Shown: positions 4,949 through 15,703, counted from the stretch's first letter. The stretch: 17,650 nucleotides of DNA from an uncultured Actinomyces sp. (GCA_915069725.1 CAJZFF010000004.1:1-17650), one strand, 5' to 3'. The notes: a model not told the origin generated them from the letters alone. Made by a program: numbers and translations.

Positions 4949-7301
4949 AGGCGGTGTGCTTCCTCGCGTCCCGGCCGGCGGTGCGGCCCGGACGCTGAGC
5001 GCACCTGCCCAGGACGTGTCGCTGGAAGCTGTGGGCTGCGCTGAGGAGGTGGCGGGTCTGCTGGGGTCCTTGGCCGCTGGCGGTGAGCTGGCCGGTGTGG
5101 TGGAGGGGCTGCTGGCCCGCCTGCTGGTCACCACCCAGAACCCCAACGACAACGGCGGCGGTGGTGAGGGCTCCGTCGCTGACGGCGATGCGGCACCGAC
5201 CCTGTTCGCTGGTGACAGCGGGGACGATGCGGCACTGGTGGCTGGCGCTGAGAGGTGTCGGGTCGTGTCTGTGGAGGAGGCCGGCGTCTCGGGGATCATG
5301 GGCCTGGGGGCTGTGGGTTTGGGTGAGCTGGTGGCGGCCTGTCACCGTCTGGCGGCGTGGGCGTCGTGGGGTCAGTCCCTGGCGGCGGCGTGTCTGACCG
5401 CTTGTGGTGAACTGTCTGCTCATCCGGGTCAGTGGGGTCCGGATGGTCGGGTCTCGTCGGTGGTGGGTTTTGAGGAGCGCCGGTTCAACACCACCTGCCT
5501 GCTGTCGGCCCGCCTGGGGGTGTCCCGGAGTCGGGCCGGGCAGATCGTGGATCACGGCAGCGCCCTGATGGACATGGGCTTTAACCCCACTGAGGTCATG
5601 GAGCGGTGCGGGGTGCTGGACGCGGCCAAGGCGTCCTTGGTGACTCGCCGCCTGGAGGGCGTGCCGGCTCCGGTGGCGCTGGCCGTTCAGGAGCGGGTCC
5701 TGCCCCAGGCGCCCAGGCGCAGCGTGTCCCAGGTGGGACGCGACATTGAGCGGGCCCTGATGGAGACAGACCCCACCGGACACGCCGAGCGGGTGCGAGT
5801 CAATGTCTCCAGGCGGTGCGTGTCGCGTCCCAGGCCCGCCGGCGAGGGCATGTCCCAGGTCCGTCTGCTGCTGCCGACCATGGACGCGCTGCTGCTGGAC
5901 GCGACCCTGGACGCGATCGCCGCCAGCGCCAGGGCCTGCGGTGAGCAACGCACACCAGCCCAGCTACGCGCCGACGCCATCACCGCCATGACCCTGTCCA
6001 CACTACGCACCAGCCAGCAAGCCGCCTACCACAGACCCATGCAAGCCCCCGACGACGGCACCAGTGGCGGCACTGACGGTAGTGACGGTCTGGGCAGCGC
6101 CGGTGGCTTTGGTGGTGGTCTTGATGGTTTGAGTGAGCTGGGTCCAGTGCCTACCTCCTTAGCTCCTCCTAGGCGTTCTACCTCCCTGGGCCGTCTACTG
6201 CCTGACGGGGTGCCCTTGGAAGGGCTCCTGAGCAGCTTGAGCTCCTTGGTGGGGTCTGCCAGCCCGTGGTGGACTCCCTCAGGCACCGGGCACCTCGCCC
6301 TGCCAGCGGGCATCCATGTCGACGTCCAGGTCACCATCCCCCTAAACAGCCTCACCGACCCAGACAGCCTGACCCAAATAGAAGACCCCGCCGATCACGC
6401 GCCGGCCGAACACGATCCCGGCGGCCGCAACCCCACCACTGATGGGAGGAGTCTGCCTGTACCCGCCCCGGCTACTCCCGCCTTCTCGTGCTCGGCTGCT
6501 CACGACTCCTCGCCTGCCGCGTCGTTGTCCACTGCTCTCATCGCCCAGCCGGCCGCCTCGCCGGCTGAGGTCGCGGAGGTGCGCATTGGGGCGCGCAGTG
6601 TGGCGGTGCCGGCTATGACTGCCTGGGCCCTGGCCGCGGGCGGGACCTGGAGGCGCCTGGTCACCGACCCGGCAAGCGGCACCGTCGTGGACGTGGGACG
6701 CACCAGGTACCGTCCCCCGGCCGGTCTGGCCGACCTGGTGCGCGCCCGCGACCGGGCCTGTGTCTTCCCCACCTGCCAGACCCCCGCCGAGCGGTGCGAC
6801 ATCGACCACCTCACCGCCTGGAGCCAGGGCGGGAACACCAGCCTGGATAACCTCACCACCCTGTGCGAGGCCCACCACCGCCTCAAGCACACCCCCGGAT
6901 GGGCCCTCACCCGAGACCAGGCCGGCGGGATCCTGTCCTGGCACACCCCCGACAAGACCGTCTACCAGCGCCACCCCAACGGCACCATCACCCGCCTGCC
7001 CCGCAAGACCGGCCCCCACCAGCACCACGTCCCCGGCGCCGTCGTACCAGCCGACCTGAGCAAGCAGATCGGCCACGACATCCTCAACCGCCTCAACCGG
7101 GCCCTTGACAGAGCACTCGACAACCAGGCCCACAACCACGCCCGTTTCGGCACCAACACCAACGGCAGTACCAGCCCCCGCCTCGAGACCCGCGGCCCCG
7201 AACCCGGCCAGAGAGCCGGAGCCTACGAGACCACCCCCTACCCCAAAGCCGCCCACACCCTCCAACTCGCACCCCTCATCGACCAAGCCCCACCCTTCTA
7301 A
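4941..7301 (+). CDS. DUF222 / HNH endonuclease domain protein (13E12 repeat family)
   Basis: A 786-residue protein. After an acidic N-terminus, a DUF222 region spans about 120-375 (from GLGELVAACHRLAAW to the AQLRADAITAM segment). A variable Gly/Ser/Pro-rich linker runs about 375-545. Then comes the C-terminal HNH nuclease module: C607 and C612 of CVFPTC, CDIDHLTAWSQGGNTS with H623, and CEAHHRLKH with H645/H646. These are the usual zinc or metal and catalytic positions, and all are intact. A basic, Asn/His-rich tail follows to 786. The family is multi-copy in actinobacteria; the cellular role is unsettled, with DNA cleavage or mobile-element association proposed. The frame stays open far upstream, but the ATG at 4941 is chosen because a TATACT -10 lies 6 nt before it and because upstream sequence is the antisense of the reductase. 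It converges on the lipoprotein gene with 12 bp between stops. The linker-coding part (about 6060-6540) has more relaxed codon use than the flanks. Confidence 0.9.
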   Translation: MFEGGVLPRVPAGGAARTLSAPAQDVSLEAVGCAEEVAGLLGSLAAGGELAGVVEGLLARLLVTTQNPNDNGGGGEGSVADGDAAPTLFAGDSGDDAALVAGAERCRVVSVEEAGVSGIMGLGAVGLGELVAACHRLAAWASWGQSLAAACLTACGELSAHPGQWGPDGRVSSVVGFEERRFNTTCLLSARLGVSRSRAGQIVDHGSALMDMGFNPTEVMERCGVLDAAKASLVTRRLEGVPAPVALAVQERVLPQAPRRSVSQVGRDIERALMETDPTGHAERVRVNVSRRCVSRPRPAGEGMSQVRLLLPTMDALLLDATLDAIAASARACGEQRTPAQLRADAITAMTLSTLRTSQQAAYHRPMQAPDDGTSGGTDGSDGLGSAGGFGGGLDGLSELGPVPTSLAPPRRSTSLGRLLPDGVPLEGLLSSLSSLVGSASPWWTPSGTGHLALPAGIHVDVQVTIPLNSLTDPDSLTQIEDPADHAPAEHDPGGRNPTTDGRSLPVPAPATPAFSCSAAHDSSPAASLSTALIAQPAASPAEVAEVRIGARSVAVPAMTAWALAAGGTWRRLVTDPASGTVVDVGRTRYRPPAGLADLVRARDRACVFPTCQTPAERCDIDHLTAWSQGGNTSLDNLTTLCEAHHRLKHTPGWALTRDQAGGILSWHTPDKTVYQRHPNGTITRLPRKTGPHQHHVPGAVVPADLSKQIGHDILNRLNRALDRALDNQAHNHARFGTNTNGSTSPRLETRGPEPGQRAGAYETTPYPKAAHTLQLAPLIDQAPPF

Positions 7302-7313
7302 GTGACCGGGCCA

Positions 7314-8903
7314 CTACGCGCTGACGACCGGGATGTCTGTGAGGCGAGCGACGACTCGCTCTTTCGTATAAAGATATTCACCTGCCGGCATATCAATCGT
7401 GATGCTATCCTCGCCGACATCTGGCCACACAACCGGGAGGGACTGGGAAGTCCCGGGCTCGAGACTGTACACAAAGTTATTCGCCAAGGGAACTCGATTC
7501 CCATTGGGGTACGCATAGTCGGCTTCCAAATACCTCAACCCACCACTGAGGATGGTTAAGCTGCTCACATACCACACTCCAGACAGGCCGCGCATTTCCA
7601 TCATCTTCCCCGGCAATGAGAAGGGAGCAACCGGCATACTGACCGCCTCACTAGAGGTGAGAACTACCTTTCCAGTCAGGTAGCCCCCTACTCTAACTAC
7701 ATGGTCAATCGTCATGTGCATGGTCTTACCACTGACCTTCACATCGACACCCTCGGGGCCCTTACCTACAGGGCCTGCCGGGTCAGGCACGGTCGCCGGA
7801 GACGGTGCCTCACTCGCACTTGGTGACGCACTGGATTCGGCGGCCTTAGAGGGCGTCAGCGTAATCTCCACACGGCGATTGATCTGTCTGCGCTCGTCAG
7901 TGTCGTTCGGAACCCGCGGCGAGGACTCTCCCTTGCCTGAGACCGACTCCTTCCACGCAGACAAGTCCGTCAGCTTCTTGAGACGCTCCGACACCGCCTT
8001 GGCCCGCCGCTCCGACAGATCCTGGTTGTGTGCGTCATCAGCGACATCATCGGTATGGCCCGTGATCGTCAGTTCTCCACCAGAGGGAAACTTCTTGATC
8101 TGCTCCACCACAGTCGCCAACACACTGTCAGCCTGAGCCGAGAGCTGATCGGAGTCTGTCGCAAACGTGACATCCCCAGCCACCGTCACCGTCGTCGACT
8201 TCTCATCCTGCTTCGTATCCGACGACCCATCCATCGACACGGTCGCCCGCTCGAGCTTGAAAGGACCAGGGTCGGAACCCTGAAGGTTGGCCTTAGCGAT
8301 CACGTCATCGACATTGAAATCCACCTCCGACTCCTTCACCACAGGAACACCGACAACAACACCCATGTTGGGAAGCAGCATCTCCACAGAATGCACTCCA
8401 TCATTCAGAGCGCCGAAAACAGGGAAAGCATCCTTCGGGGCACCTTTTGTGACCGCACCGGAGAGGTCTTCAGTGTTCCCTCCAAGCTCGACGTAGACCA
8501 GACTCTGCTCCAGTGACATCATCCGGACATCAGCAGTCGTACCGACGTTTTCCAGTTGGGCGAATGCCTGGGAAAGGTACACATCTTCTTTTGAGTCGGT
8601 AGAGATGTGAAACCTCGCCACCGTGTACTTTCCCTTCACCGCGACCGGCCCGACCTCCACCGTCATCGGAGCACCTTGATACTCCGTACTGAGCACCACC
8701 CCGCCATGGGGACCAGTCGCAGTCGCGACCGCCCGTGGGGACGCGGCACCCGAGCTCTTCCCAGAGGAGGCGGTATCGCCTTTCTTGAGCAACCCGCACC
8801 CCGACAGGACGGCCCCCGCTCCGGCCAGGGCGGGCAGGGCCAGGACAACACGTCGGGTCAGTCGGGCACAGGCATCAGGGGGCAGCGGCGTCGAGGACGA
8901 CAT
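7314..8903 (-). CDS. Lipoprotein with OmpA-like peptidoglycan-binding domain
   Basis: A 529-residue predicted exported lipoprotein. The signal peptide has a twin-arginine-like RLTRRVV (14-20), a hydrophobic stretch and a lipobox LSGC with the acylated Cys at 36. A Ser/Gly/Ala linker follows. Residues about 65-225 form an unrecognised beta-rich region. The OmpA C-terminal-like domain is at about 240-350: VTFATDSDQL, TGHTD (D285), LSERRAKAVSERL and INRRVEITL (R344). D285 and R344 correspond to the pair that holds diaminopimelate-type peptidoglycan in OmpA. A Ser/Pro/Ala linker (351-377) leads to a second unrecognised domain (about 385-525). The likely role is a membrane-anchored, wall-bound protein. 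The ATG has GAAAGG about 9 nt upstream. GC is near 55% by hand count over 7321-7500 (99 of 180), well below the nuo genes. It has its own promoter candidate and no operon partner. Confidence 0.88.
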   Translation of the reverse strand: MSSSTPLPPDACARLTRRVVLALPALAGAGAVLSGCGLLKKGDTASSGKSSGAASPRAVATATGPHGGVVLSTEYQGAPMTVEVGPVAVKGKYTVARFHISTDSKEDVYLSQAFAQLENVGTTADVRMMSLEQSLVYVELGGNTEDLSGAVTKGAPKDAFPVFGALNDGVHSVEMLLPNMGVVVGVPVVKESEVDFNVDDVIAKANLQGSDPGPFKLERATVSMDGSSDTKQDEKSTTVTVAGDVTFATDSDQLSAQADSVLATVVEQIKKFPSGGELTITGHTDDVADDAHNQDLSERRAKAVSERLKKLTDLSAWKESVSGKGESSPRVPNDTDERRQINRRVEITLTPSKAAESSASPSASEAPSPATVPDPAGPVGKGPEGVDVKVSGKTMHMTIDHVVRVGGYLTGKVVLTSSEAVSMPVAPFSLPGKMMEMRGLSGVWYVSSLTILSGGLRYLEADYAYPNGNRVPLANNFVYSLEPGTSQSLPVVWPDVGEDSITIDMPAGEYLYTKERVVARLTDIPVVSA

Positions 8904-8942
8904 GTCGAGGACCTTTCAACGCATTGGGAACACGTACCTGAC

Positions 8943-8950
8943 ACCCTATA
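8943..8950 (-). promoter_or_regulatory. Weak -10 candidate for the OmpA-domain lipoprotein gene
   Basis: The minus strand reads TATAGGGT here, which contains TAGGGT, a TANNNT match, about 40 nt before the ATG. No good -35 was seen at the expected distance. Confidence 0.28.
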
Positions 8951-9022
8951 CGCCGCGATCCATCTCACACGCTGGGAAACGACCCGTATCTTCTCGACTC
9001 GCCACGGGACGTCATGGGGAGT

Positions 9023-9044
9023 TGGGAGGCCTCATCAGCTCCCA
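9023..9044 (-). terminator. Possible weak terminator at the end of the nuo/polyprenyl synthase unit
   Basis: TGGGAG at 9023-9028 pairs with CTCCCA at 9039-9044 across a 10-nt loop, 11 bp past the stop of the polyprenyl synthase gene. The stem is only 6 bp and lacks a T tract. It is the only candidate I see in this 150-bp gap. Confidence 0.3.
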
Positions 9045-9054
9045 GGTCGGATGC

Positions 9055-10161
9055 TCAGGCGGCCCGGTCCACGAGGATGCGGGCGAAGTCCTCCATGGCC
9101 GCACGCACCTGCCTCACCCGCTCACCGGCATCAGTCATAGCCGCCGCGGCGGCCTCGCCCTCGATGCCAGCCTGAGCCAGGCGCTGCCGGGTTCCGTCAA
9201 GGACGGCCTCCTCCAGGCCCTCCAGGCCCTCCACTGCCTGAGCGGCCCAGTCCATGGCCATCTCGCGGGTACGGGCCAGGACGGGGTGCTCGCGCAGGCG
9301 AGCGACGACGTCGGACAGGAAGGCGTCATCGGACAGGTCGCCGGTGGACAGGCGCGAGAGGATCGCCTGGCCGGCGGCGTCGAGCTCGCCGGCCGCCAGG
9401 GCCTTGCGCAGGAGGAGGACCGGCATGGTGTCCACTCCCTCGCGCAGGTCGGTGCCGGGGGTCTTGCCGGTGGTGGCCGAGTCGCTCATGAGGTCGATGA
9501 CGTCGTCGGCCAGCTGGAAGGCCACACCGATCCGCTCGCCGAACTCCTCCACGATCTGCTCGGTGCGCGTCCCGGCACCGGTGAGCATCGCCCCGTAGCG
9601 GGCGGACACTGCGATGAGGGAGCCGGTCTTGTCCGCCAGGACCTGGATGTAGTGGTCGACCGGATCGGTCCCTGCCGGGCGTGGCAGGGTCTCGTGGAGC
9701 TGACCCATGCACAGGCGCTCGAAGGTCTTGGCGTGGGCCATGACGGCCTCCGGGCCGAGGGCCGCCACCAGCTGGGAGGCCCGGGCCACGAGGACGTCGC
9801 CGGTGAGGATGGCGGCGGAGTTGCCCCACACGGTCTGGGCGCTCGGGGCGCCGCGGCGCAGCGGGGCCTCGTCCATGACGTCGTCGTGGTAGAGGGTGGC
9901 GATGTGGGTCAGCTCCACGGCCACCCCGGCGTCGCGGATCTCCTCACCGGTGGCCAGGGCCTGGTCGCCGAGCTGGGCGGTCAGCAGGGCCAGGACCGGG
10001 CGCAGGCGCTTGCCCCCGGCCTCGGCCAGGTGCGAGGTCGGCGGGTTGATGGTCTCGTCGGCGCTGGTGACCACCTCCATGAGGCGGTCCTCAATGGTCT
10101 GGAGGGCGGGGATGATGCGCGACTCCAGCTCGGGGGCGCTCAGCGGCAGTGATCCGATCAC
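9055..10161 (-). CDS. Long-chain polyprenyl diphosphate synthase (menaquinone side chain)
   Basis: A 368-residue trans-prenyltransferase that adds isopentenyl diphosphate units to an allylic primer. The substrate motif GGKRLRP is at 49-55. The first Asp-rich motif is DDVMD (D93, D94, D97) followed by RRG, and the second is DDVID (D219, D220, D223) followed by GKTPGTDLREG. All magnesium-binding aspartates are present. The residue five before D93 is Ala88, not an aromatic, which in this family favours long chains over C15/C20 products. Placement directly after nuoN, as in other actinobacteria, supports a role in the menaquinone side chain. The start is a GTG overlapping the nuoN stop by 4 bp (GTGA). 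The bases before it (CTCCTTCC) contain no ribosome site, so translation probably depends on ribosomes finishing nuoN. Chain length (heptaprenyl to decaprenyl) cannot be read from sequence. Confidence 0.93.
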   Translation of the reverse strand: MIGSLPLSAPELESRIIPALQTIEDRLMEVVTSADETINPPTSHLAEAGGKRLRPVLALLTAQLGDQALATGEEIRDAGVAVELTHIATLYHDDVMDEAPLRRGAPSAQTVWGNSAAILTGDVLVARASQLVAALGPEAVMAHAKTFERLCMGQLHETLPRPAGTDPVDHYIQVLADKTGSLIAVSARYGAMLTGAGTRTEQIVEEFGERIGVAFQLADDVIDLMSDSATTGKTPGTDLREGVDTMPVLLLRKALAAGELDAAGQAILSRLSTGDLSDDAFLSDVVARLREHPVLARTREMAMDWAAQAVEGLEGLEEAVLDGTRQRLAQAGIEGEAAAAAMTDAGERVRQVRAAMEDFARILVDRAA

Positions 10162-11771
10162 GGAAGGAGCATAGCCGTCTGGTCGAACAGGTCGAAGGCG
10201 GTCTGCGGCAAAATGCCCAGCCCGATTGTGGCCATCACCGCAACGCTGACCGCCAGGATGATCGGGCCGCGGCTGCCCACGACCACGGCGCGCTCGCCGT
10301 CGGGCTCATAAAAGAACATGAGCACGATGAGCCTCATGTAGAAGAAGGCGGTCACGGCCGAGCAGACGACGGCGAGAATGACGAAGGGCGTCCCGCTGCC
10401 GCTCAGGCCGGTGGCGAAGAGCCGGAACTTGGCCATGAAGCCGGCCGTCAGGGGCACTCCGGCGAAGGACAGCAGGAAGACGGTCATGGCACCGGCCGCC
10501 CAGGGGCTGCGGCGTCCCAGGCCCTTGAAGGCATCCAGGTCGCCGTCCTCACCGCCCACCGAGCCGTCGCGGTGGGAGCGCACCAGGGTGATGATGCCGA
10601 AGGCTCCCACGGTGGCGATCCCGTAGGTCAGGGCGTAGAAGCTGAGCGCGGAGATCGCCGCCTTGGAGTAGGCCCCGATCCCGATGAGCATGAAGCCGGC
10701 GTGGGCGATGGCCGAGTAGGCGAGCATGCGCTTGACGTCGCGTTGGACCACCCCGACGACGGTGCCCAGGAGCATGGTCAGTGCCGCCACGGCCCACAGG
10801 GCGGGGGCCAGGTCCCAGCCCATGGCTCCGGCGATCAGGTAGTAGAAGCGCACCAGGGCCAGGAAGGCGGCGGCCTTGACCCCGGCGGCCATGAACCCGG
10901 TGACCGGGGTGGGGGCGCCCTGGTAGACGTCCGGGCTCCAGGCGTGGAAGGGCACGGCCGCCACCTTGAACAGCAGGCCGACGATCACCAGCATGAGGCC
11001 GGCCAGGATGAGCCAGTCCTGCCCCGCCGCGCTGCTCACGGCCTCGCCCAGGGACTTGTAGTCGACGGCGCCGGCCACCCCGTAGAGCAGGGCCGAGCCC
11101 ATGAGGAGGAAGGCGGAGGCGAAGGCCCCCAGCACGAAGTACTTCAGCGCCGCCTCCTGGCTGAGGAGCCGGCGGTGGCGGGCGGTGGCCGCCAGGATGT
11201 ACAGCGGCAGGGAGATCATCTCCAGGATGACGAACAGCGTGATGAGGTCGCTGCTTGCCCCGAAGAGCATCATGCCGCCCAGCGAGAACAGGGTCAGAGG
11301 GAAGATCTCGGTCGTGGTCCACCCGGCCAGGATGGACTCGCTCTCCTCCGCGCTGCCGGGCCGGTCGGCGGCCTGGGCCGCGAAGGCCCCGTCGCCGACA
11401 GAGGTGCGGTCGGCCATCACCAGGACGGCCAGCAGCCCGATGACCAGGAGGATTCCCTGGGCGGCGATGGAGAAGGGATCCTCGGTCAGGCCCGCGGACA
11501 TGCGGGCGCCCGGCAGGAAGCCCTTGGGGAGCTGGAACTGGGGCAGAGCCGCGGCGGCGGCCCCGGCGGCCTTGACCTCGCCCCAGCGCAGGAACAGGGC
11601 GACCCCGGAGGCCAGGATGGCCAGGAAGCTCAGCGTGGACTGGATGGCCAGGCGGGCGGGACGGGCGATGAAGGCCTCCACGAGGACACCCAGGACACCG
11701 GCGCCCAGGATGATGAGAACCGGCGTCAGGGCGTCCCAGTTGACGATCGGGGCAGTGGCTGAGGGGCTCAC
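10158..11771 (-). CDS. nuoN: NADH-quinone oxidoreductase subunit N (NuoN)
   Basis: A 537-residue antiporter-like membrane subunit of complex I, one of the three proton-pumping channels. The proton-channel residues are present: E184 in VILEMISLPLYILA and K269 in LLFKVAAVPFHAW, followed by SPDVYQGAPTPVTGF (279-293), the signature that separates NuoN from NuoL and NuoM. Around 14 hydrophobic segments are evident. It is some 50 residues longer than E. coli NuoN. A good part of this is a hydrophilic loop around 121-150 rich in Ala, Ser and Glu. The start is GTG overlapping the nuoM stop as GTGA, with AAGGGA about 8 nt before it. It is the last nuo gene and overlaps the polyprenyl synthase start. 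It acts in the cytoplasmic membrane with NuoL and NuoM. Confidence 0.96.
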   Translation of the reverse strand: MSPSATAPIVNWDALTPVLIILGAGVLGVLVEAFIARPARLAIQSTLSFLAILASGVALFLRWGEVKAAGAAAAALPQFQLPKGFLPGARMSAGLTEDPFSIAAQGILLVIGLLAVLVMADRTSVGDGAFAAQAADRPGSAEESESILAGWTTTEIFPLTLFSLGGMMLFGASSDLITLFVILEMISLPLYILAATARHRRLLSQEAALKYFVLGAFASAFLLMGSALLYGVAGAVDYKSLGEAVSSAAGQDWLILAGLMLVIVGLLFKVAAVPFHAWSPDVYQGAPTPVTGFMAAGVKAAAFLALVRFYYLIAGAMGWDLAPALWAVAALTMLLGTVVGVVQRDVKRMLAYSAIAHAGFMLIGIGAYSKAAISALSFYALTYGIATVGAFGIITLVRSHRDGSVGGEDGDLDAFKGLGRRSPWAAGAMTVFLLSFAGVPLTAGFMAKFRLFATGLSGSGTPFVILAVVCSAVTAFFYMRLIVLMFFYEPDGERAVVVGSRGPIILAVSVAVMATIGLGILPQTAFDLFDQTAMLLP

Positions 11772-13372
11772 TTGGTGTTCCCTTCCGTAGCGGTGGAGGC
11801 GGCGGGAGCGTCAGTCGCGCCGCCGGCATCGGGGCTGTCGCCGGCGCCGCGGGCTGAGGTCTCAGCCTGCGAGGAGGTGGTCACCGTGAGCGCGACCTGC
11901 CGGGCGACGTCGTCGAAGGCGGACGTCAGGACGCCCGGGGCCAGTCCGAGCGCGAGCATCGCGGCGATGACGGGGACGACGACGAGGCGCTCGCGCCCGT
12001 CGAGGTCGGGGCTGCCCACGCGCTCGGGGGCGGGCGCCCCGGTGAAGACCCGCTGGTAGGGCAGCAGCATGTAGACGGCGGCGATGACGACGCCGACGAC
12101 GGCCGCACCGCCCAGGGCCAGCGAGACCGAGAAGGTGCCGGTGAGCACCATCCACTCGGGCACGAATCCGCTCAGGCCCGGCAGGGCGATGGAGGCCAGG
12201 CCGGAGACCAGGAAGGTGCCGGCCACCAGCGGCATGACCCGGGCGATGCCGCCGAGCTCGCTGATGGCGACCGTCCCGGTGCGCCGGGCCATGAAGCCGG
12301 TGACCAGGTAGAGGCCGGCGATGGACAGCCCGTGGGCCACCATGTAGACCATGGCGCCGTTGGCGGCCACCTGGTTGCCGATGAAGATCCCCAGGACCAT
12401 GAAGCCGAAGTGGCTCACGGAGGTGTAGGAGATGAGCCGGTAGAGGTTGTCCTGGGCGATGGCGGCCAGGCCCCCGTAGATGATGGAGACGACCGCCAGG
12501 ACCAGGATCACCGGGGCGGCCCAGCGGGAGGCCTCCGGGAAGATCGGCAGGACCAGGGTGATCATCCCGAAGGTGCCGATCTTGTCCAGGATGCCGATGA
12601 GCAGCACCGAGGTGCCCGGGGTGGCCTGCTCGGCGGTGTCGGGCAGCCAGGTGTGGACCGGGACCAGCGGTGCCTTGATGGCGAAGGCGATGAAGAAGGT
12701 CAGGAAGATCCAGTGACCGGCGGAGGTGGACACGTGCAGGTTGGCGGCCACCGAGTCGATGAGGAAGCTGGGGGTGCCGTTCTTGGCGGAGTGCAGGTAG
12801 ACGGCGATGACACCGATGAGCATGATGAGCCCGCCGGCCAGGGAGTACAGGAGGAACTTCAGGGCGGCGCGCTGGCGATTCCGCCCGCCGAAGCAACCGA
12901 TGAGGAAGTACACCGGGATGAGCATCGCCTCGAAGCACAGGTAGAACAGCAGCAGGTCCCGGGCCGAGAAGATGACGACGACGAAGAACTCCAGGGCCAG
13001 GACGAGCCCGGTGAACAGGCCCTGCCGGTCGGCGGGGACCTCACCCCAGGAGGCGAGCAGCACCAGGGGCGTGACGAAGGCGCCCAGCAGCACCATGGAC
13101 AGGCCCAGGCCGTTGACGCCCAGGGCCCAGGAGGCGCCGATGGCGGGGATCCAGGAGTGGGTGTCGGACAGCTGGACGGTGCTGGCTTGAGCCAGGTCGA
13201 AGGCGCTCAGCGCCCACAGGCCCAGGGCGAGGACCGCCAGGGAGAACACGAGGCCCACGGCGCGGGCGTGGAGCCGGCGCAGCGGCGGGACCAGCCACAG
13301 CAGGAGCGCCCCGGCCAGCGGCGTGACCGCCATGACGGTCAGGACGGGCAGCGATGCGGGAAGAGTCGGCAT
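11768..13372 (-). CDS. nuoM: NADH-quinone oxidoreductase subunit M (NuoM)
   Basis: A 534-residue antiporter-like pump subunit of complex I. The key channel residues are E148 in YLCFEAMLIPVYFLIG and K233 in AFAIKAPLVPVHTWLPD, the latter a signature of NuoM. About 14 membrane segments can be traced. The C-terminus carries a hydrophilic tail of about 45 residues rich in Ala, Ser, Thr and Gly (from about 490), longer than in E. coli. The ATG has GAGAGGA about 8 nt upstream and lies 13 bp after the nuoL stop. Its own stop overlaps the GTG of nuoN. No frameshift or missing motif is seen. Confidence 0.96.
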   Translation of the reverse strand: MPTLPASLPVLTVMAVTPLAGALLLWLVPPLRRLHARAVGLVFSLAVLALGLWALSAFDLAQASTVQLSDTHSWIPAIGASWALGVNGLGLSMVLLGAFVTPLVLLASWGEVPADRQGLFTGLVLALEFFVVVIFSARDLLLFYLCFEAMLIPVYFLIGCFGGRNRQRAALKFLLYSLAGGLIMLIGVIAVYLHSAKNGTPSFLIDSVAANLHVSTSAGHWIFLTFFIAFAIKAPLVPVHTWLPDTAEQATPGTSVLLIGILDKIGTFGMITLVLPIFPEASRWAAPVILVLAVVSIIYGGLAAIAQDNLYRLISYTSVSHFGFMVLGIFIGNQVAANGAMVYMVAHGLSIAGLYLVTGFMARRTGTVAISELGGIARVMPLVAGTFLVSGLASIALPGLSGFVPEWMVLTGTFSVSLALGGAAVVGVVIAAVYMLLPYQRVFTGAPAPERVGSPDLDGRERLVVVPVIAAMLALGLAPGVLTSAFDDVARQVALTVTTSSQAETSARGAGDSPDAGGATDAPAASTATEGNTK

Positions 13373-13385
13373 GTGTCGTGTCCTC

Positions 13386-15380
<1,995 letters not shown>

Positions 15381-15397
15381 GTCGGTGGTCTCTCCCC

Positions 15398-15703
15398 TCA
15401 GTTCTTGAGCAGGTTCTCGTCGTCGACCGACGTGGACCTGCGGGTGCGGAAGATGGATACGACGATGCTCAGACCCACCACGACCTCGGCGGCGGCCACC
15501 ACCATGACGAAGAAGGCGAAGACCTGGCCGGTGAGGTTGCCGTGGATCCGGGAGAAGGTGACCAGGACGAGGTTGACGGAGTTGAGCATGAGCTCAACCC
15601 CCATGAGCTCGATGATGGCGTTGCGGCGCAGCAGCACCGTGAGTGCCCCCAGGGTGAACAGCACCCCGGCCAGGATGAGGTAGACGGTGATGGGGAGACT
15701 CAC
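15398..15703 (-). CDS. nuoK: NADH-quinone oxidoreductase subunit K (NuoK)
   Basis: A 101-residue, three-helix membrane subunit of standard length. The first helix starts after MSLPITVY. The second carries the conserved glutamate in [18 protein letters not shown] (two Glu, E32 and E37), and the third contains [20 protein letters not shown] with a further Glu (E73). These form the central proton path between the quinone chamber and the pumps. A short charged tail ends the protein. The start is GTG, overlapping the nuoJ stop as GTGA, with GGAGGAGAAG immediately before it in the end of nuoJ, a strong ribosome site. Confidence 0.95.
   Translation of the reverse strand: MSLPITVYLILAGVLFTLGALTVLLRRNAIIELMGVELMLNSVNLVLVTFSRIHGNLTGQVFAFFVMVVAAAEVVVGLSIVVSIFRTRRSTSVDDENLLKN

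Noticed and set aside
4633..5004. 123-codon minus-strand open frame in the spacer
   Set aside because: It overlaps the promoter and start of the DUF222/HNH gene, has no ribosome site, and its translation is low-complexity, basic and without a domain.
6342..7286. 314-codon minus-strand open frame opposite the HNH domain
   Set aside because: The opposite strand encodes intact HNH motifs; this frame is Gly/Val-rich with no recognisable motif.
8898..8907. 10-bp perfect palindrome CGACATGTCG at the lipoprotein start codon
   Set aside because: It is short, includes the start codon by necessity (CATG is self-complementary), and does not extend further.
10149..11762. 537-codon plus-strand open frame opposite nuoN
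   Set aside because: It is the mirror of nuoN over nearly its full length, with no domain and no ribosome site; a composition artefact.
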